Under the pieces are notes generated by a model that saw only the letters and a program-made list of their open reading frames with translations, made no database searches and was not told the DNA's origin. A DNA stretch of 64,000 bases, taken from assembly GCF_037190085.1 (NCBI RefSeq), contig NZ_JBBCJO010000011.1:1-64000 (forward strand), written 5' to 3'. Within the stretch, counting starts at the first letter, position 1. Each line of letters starts with the position of its first letter. The translations under genes and the position numbers were made by a program. Source of the stretch: Gemmatimonas aurantiaca (GTDB lineage: Bacteria; Gemmatimonadota; Gemmatimonadetes; Gemmatimonadales; Gemmatimonadaceae). Of the stretch, positions 62,562-64,000 are shown one piece after another.

Positions 62562-63421
62562 CCGCGCCCGTCATTCACGATCTGGGCTATCGTCGGTACG
62601 ACGGTGCACGGGACGGCGCGCGCGGTGCGTGGTGGGCGCTCTTCTGGCAAGGATTCCGCACGATGTTCGGTCTGGGCCGACCGCTGCGCGCGAAGATGAT
62701 TCCACTCTTCGTGATCGTGATGACGCTGCTGACGTGTCTGGGCAGTGTGGTGGCGTCGGCGGCATCGGACGGCCAGTCGCCTATCCGCTACGGCTTTCTG
62801 ATCGGATCGCAGCTCCTGCTGTTCGTGCTGTTCCTCGCGGCGCAGGTGCCCGAAGTGATCTGTCGTGACCGGCAGCATCGCGTGTTGTCGCTGCTGCTCA
62901 CGCGGGCATTGTCGCGGCGTCAATATGCGACGGCGCGACTGGCCGCCGTCTGGGGTGCCACATGGGTGGTGGCCATGGCGCCGCTGCTCGTGTTGTATGT
63001 GGGAGAGATCGGCATTGCCGCCGATCCGGCGGCGCAGTTCGCCGAAATGGGCAACCGGATGGGACCGGTGCTGTTGCACGGTGTGCTCACCGCGTGGGTA
63101 CTGGGATCGTTTGCCGTGTTCATGGCCAGTCTGACCGCACGTCGCGGATACGCCTCCGCGCTCGTGGTGGGATTCTTTCTCGTGACCGCCGCGGTGACGA
63201 TCGGTGTGGAGGATCTCGACGTGATCCCCGCTGGAGTGAGCGAGTTTCTCGATCCCCTGCGGGCGCTGCGCACGATGGCGATGCTGTTGTTTCACGAGAC
63301 CACACGCGCCATGGAGCTCACACCACCACCCGCGGTGATGGTGTTCGTGATGGTGTTCGTCGTGATGGGTGGCATGGCCGCCGCACTGGCGTTCCGTCGT
63401 ATGGAGCGCTACGAGGCATGA
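62558..63421 (+). CDS. ABC transporter permease
   Basis: About six transmembrane helices (MIPLFVIVMTLLTCLGSVVA and LVVGFFLVTAAVTIGVED among them) make this an ABC-2-type permease. The start overlaps the upstream ATPase stop (ATGA). The segment RDRQHRVLSLLLTRALSRRQ is the coupling-helix region typical of such permeases. The substrate is unknown. Confidence 0.85.
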   Translation: MTAPVIHDLGYRRYDGARDGARGAWWALFWQGFRTMFGLGRPLRAKMIPLFVIVMTLLTCLGSVVASAASDGQSPIRYGFLIGSQLLLFVLFLAAQVPEVICRDRQHRVLSLLLTRALSRRQYATARLAAVWGATWVVAMAPLLVLYVGEIGIAADPAAQFAEMGNRMGPVLLHGVLTAWVLGSFAVFMASLTARRGYASALVVGFFLVTAAVTIGVEDLDVIPAGVSEFLDPLRALRTMAMLLFHETTRAMELTPPPAVMVFVMVFVVMGGMAAALAFRRMERYEA

Positions 63422-63439
63422 GAGTCGAATGAGGGTCGC

Positions 63440-64000
63440 ATGAACCCATCGCCGCTGCTGTTCGATCGTGTGACACAGTGGTACGACGACGTCGTGGCGG
63501 TGAACGACGTGTCGACCACGGTCGAACCGGGAATCACCGGATTGCTCGGCCCCAACGGCGCGGGCAAGAGCACATTGCTGCAACTGGCGGCAGGACTGCA
63601 GTCGCCCTCGTCGGGACGCGTGCTGGTGCATGGTGACAATCCCACGGGACACCCCCGGGTGTTTTCACGTCTCGGTATGGTGCCCGAGCGTGAATCCCTG
63701 CCGGAACGACTCGATGCCCGCGCGTTCGTGGAAGCGCGGGCCACGTTGCTGGGGATGCATGATGTCCGTGATGCCGCGCGCGCGGCGCTCGCGGCGGTGG
63801 AACTGGAAGACGTGGCCGATCGGCCGATCGGTGCGTTCAGCAAGGGGATGCGTCAGCGTGTCAAACTCGCGGCGGCACTGGTGCACGACCCCGACGTGCT
63901 GCTGCTGGACGAACCGTTCAACGGTCTCGATCCGCGGCAACGTGCGCAGACCATCCGCCTGCTCGAATCCCGTGCGGCGAACGGGGCGACGATCCTGCTG
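63440..64000 (+). CDS. ABC transporter ATP-binding protein (3' end outside window)
   Basis: GAGGG lies 5 nt before ATG 63440. Walker A (GPNGAGKST), signature (FSKGMRQRVKLAAAL) and Walker B (LLLDEPFNGLDP) are present; the gene runs off the window edge at residue 187. A second ATPase in the same operon suggests a two-ATPase transporter. Confidence 0.9.
   Translation, partial: MNPSPLLFDRVTQWYDDVVAVNDVSTTVEPGITGLLGPNGAGKSTLLQLAAGLQSPSSGRVLVHGDNPTGHPRVFSRLGMVPERESLPERLDARAFVEARATLLGMHDVRDAARAALAAVELEDVADRPIGAFSKGMRQRVKLAAALVHDPDVLLLDEPFNGLDPRQRAQTIRLLESRAANGATILL

Noticed and set aside
1..64000. CRISPR array, tRNA or rRNA genes
   Set aside because: No regularly spaced repeats and no cloverleaf or conserved rRNA stretches were seen by eye on either strand; not tested with a tool.

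Overview
The window comes from a high-GC, Gram-negative-type chromosome. It carries many lipoprotein signal peptides, outer-membrane barrel proteins ending in Phe, Ig-like (BIG2) surface proteins, class C beta-lactamase-like hydrolases, a type III glutamine synthetase and an ECF-like sigma/anti-sigma pair. This style fits Gemmatimonadota, but the assignment is an inference from gene content; no rRNA or tRNA gene is present to test it.

Layout. 0-9.5 kb: the end of an LVIVD-repeat protein, a sigma factor with a membrane anti-sigma candidate, then a leftward CHAT-protease lipoprotein operon and an alpha/beta-hydrolase pair. 9.6-13.5 kb: a DUF1289 protein, a predicted inhibitory serpin lipoprotein, a small membrane protein, a YdjM-like membrane protein and an ABM-domain protein. 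13.6-23 kb: a serine hydrolase, an Ada-type DNA repair protein, a histidine phosphatase, a methyltransferase, and a tightly overlapping rightward run (mogA, Trm112-like, a Cys/Met PLP enzyme, a Tat-type amidase, a small membrane protein, an M19 dipeptidase). 23-33 kb: a Ser/Thr kinase, two tandem paralogous outer-membrane proteins, an M20 amidohydrolase and glnN. 33-38.3 kb: lipoproteins, a BIG2/beta-lactamase fusion, an EAL-HDOD protein and an MqsA-like regulator.

38.4-50.1 kb is an immunity and nucleic-acid-modification region. It opens with a compact three-gene operon in host-like GC: an AAA15/DUF3696 ATPase, a PIN-domain nuclease and an ATP-dependent RNA ligase. From about 41.05 kb the base composition is visibly lower in GC. 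This island holds Vsr, a Dcm-type cytosine methyltransferase, a PD-(D/E)XK-like nuclease, a DUF3427-HNH nuclease, a HigB/HTH-ImmA toxin-antitoxin pair, and a leftward trio of a thymidylate-synthase-family enzyme, a UDG-like protein and an alpha-glutamyl/putrescinyl-thymine-pyrophosphorylase-like protein. The synthase homologue has Asp where thymidylate synthases have the pyrimidine-reading Asn, as in dCMP hydroxymethylases. The trio therefore looks like a system that makes, modifies or polices unusual DNA pyrimidines.

The two best candidates for an undescribed system are the ATPase-PIN-RNA ligase cassette and the synthase-UDG-pyrophosphorylase trio. In the first, PIN nucleases usually leave 3'-OH/5'-phosphate ends, which are exactly what ATP-dependent RNA ligases join, so the operon encodes cutting and resealing together.

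50.3-64 kb returns to host-like composition: a methyltransferase, a glyoxalase-like protein, an aldo/keto reductase, lipoproteins including a large BIG2 protein, paaX, the paaABCDE phenylacetyl-CoA epoxidase operon behind a clear promoter and a large inverted repeat, and an ABC transporter operon cut by the window edge.
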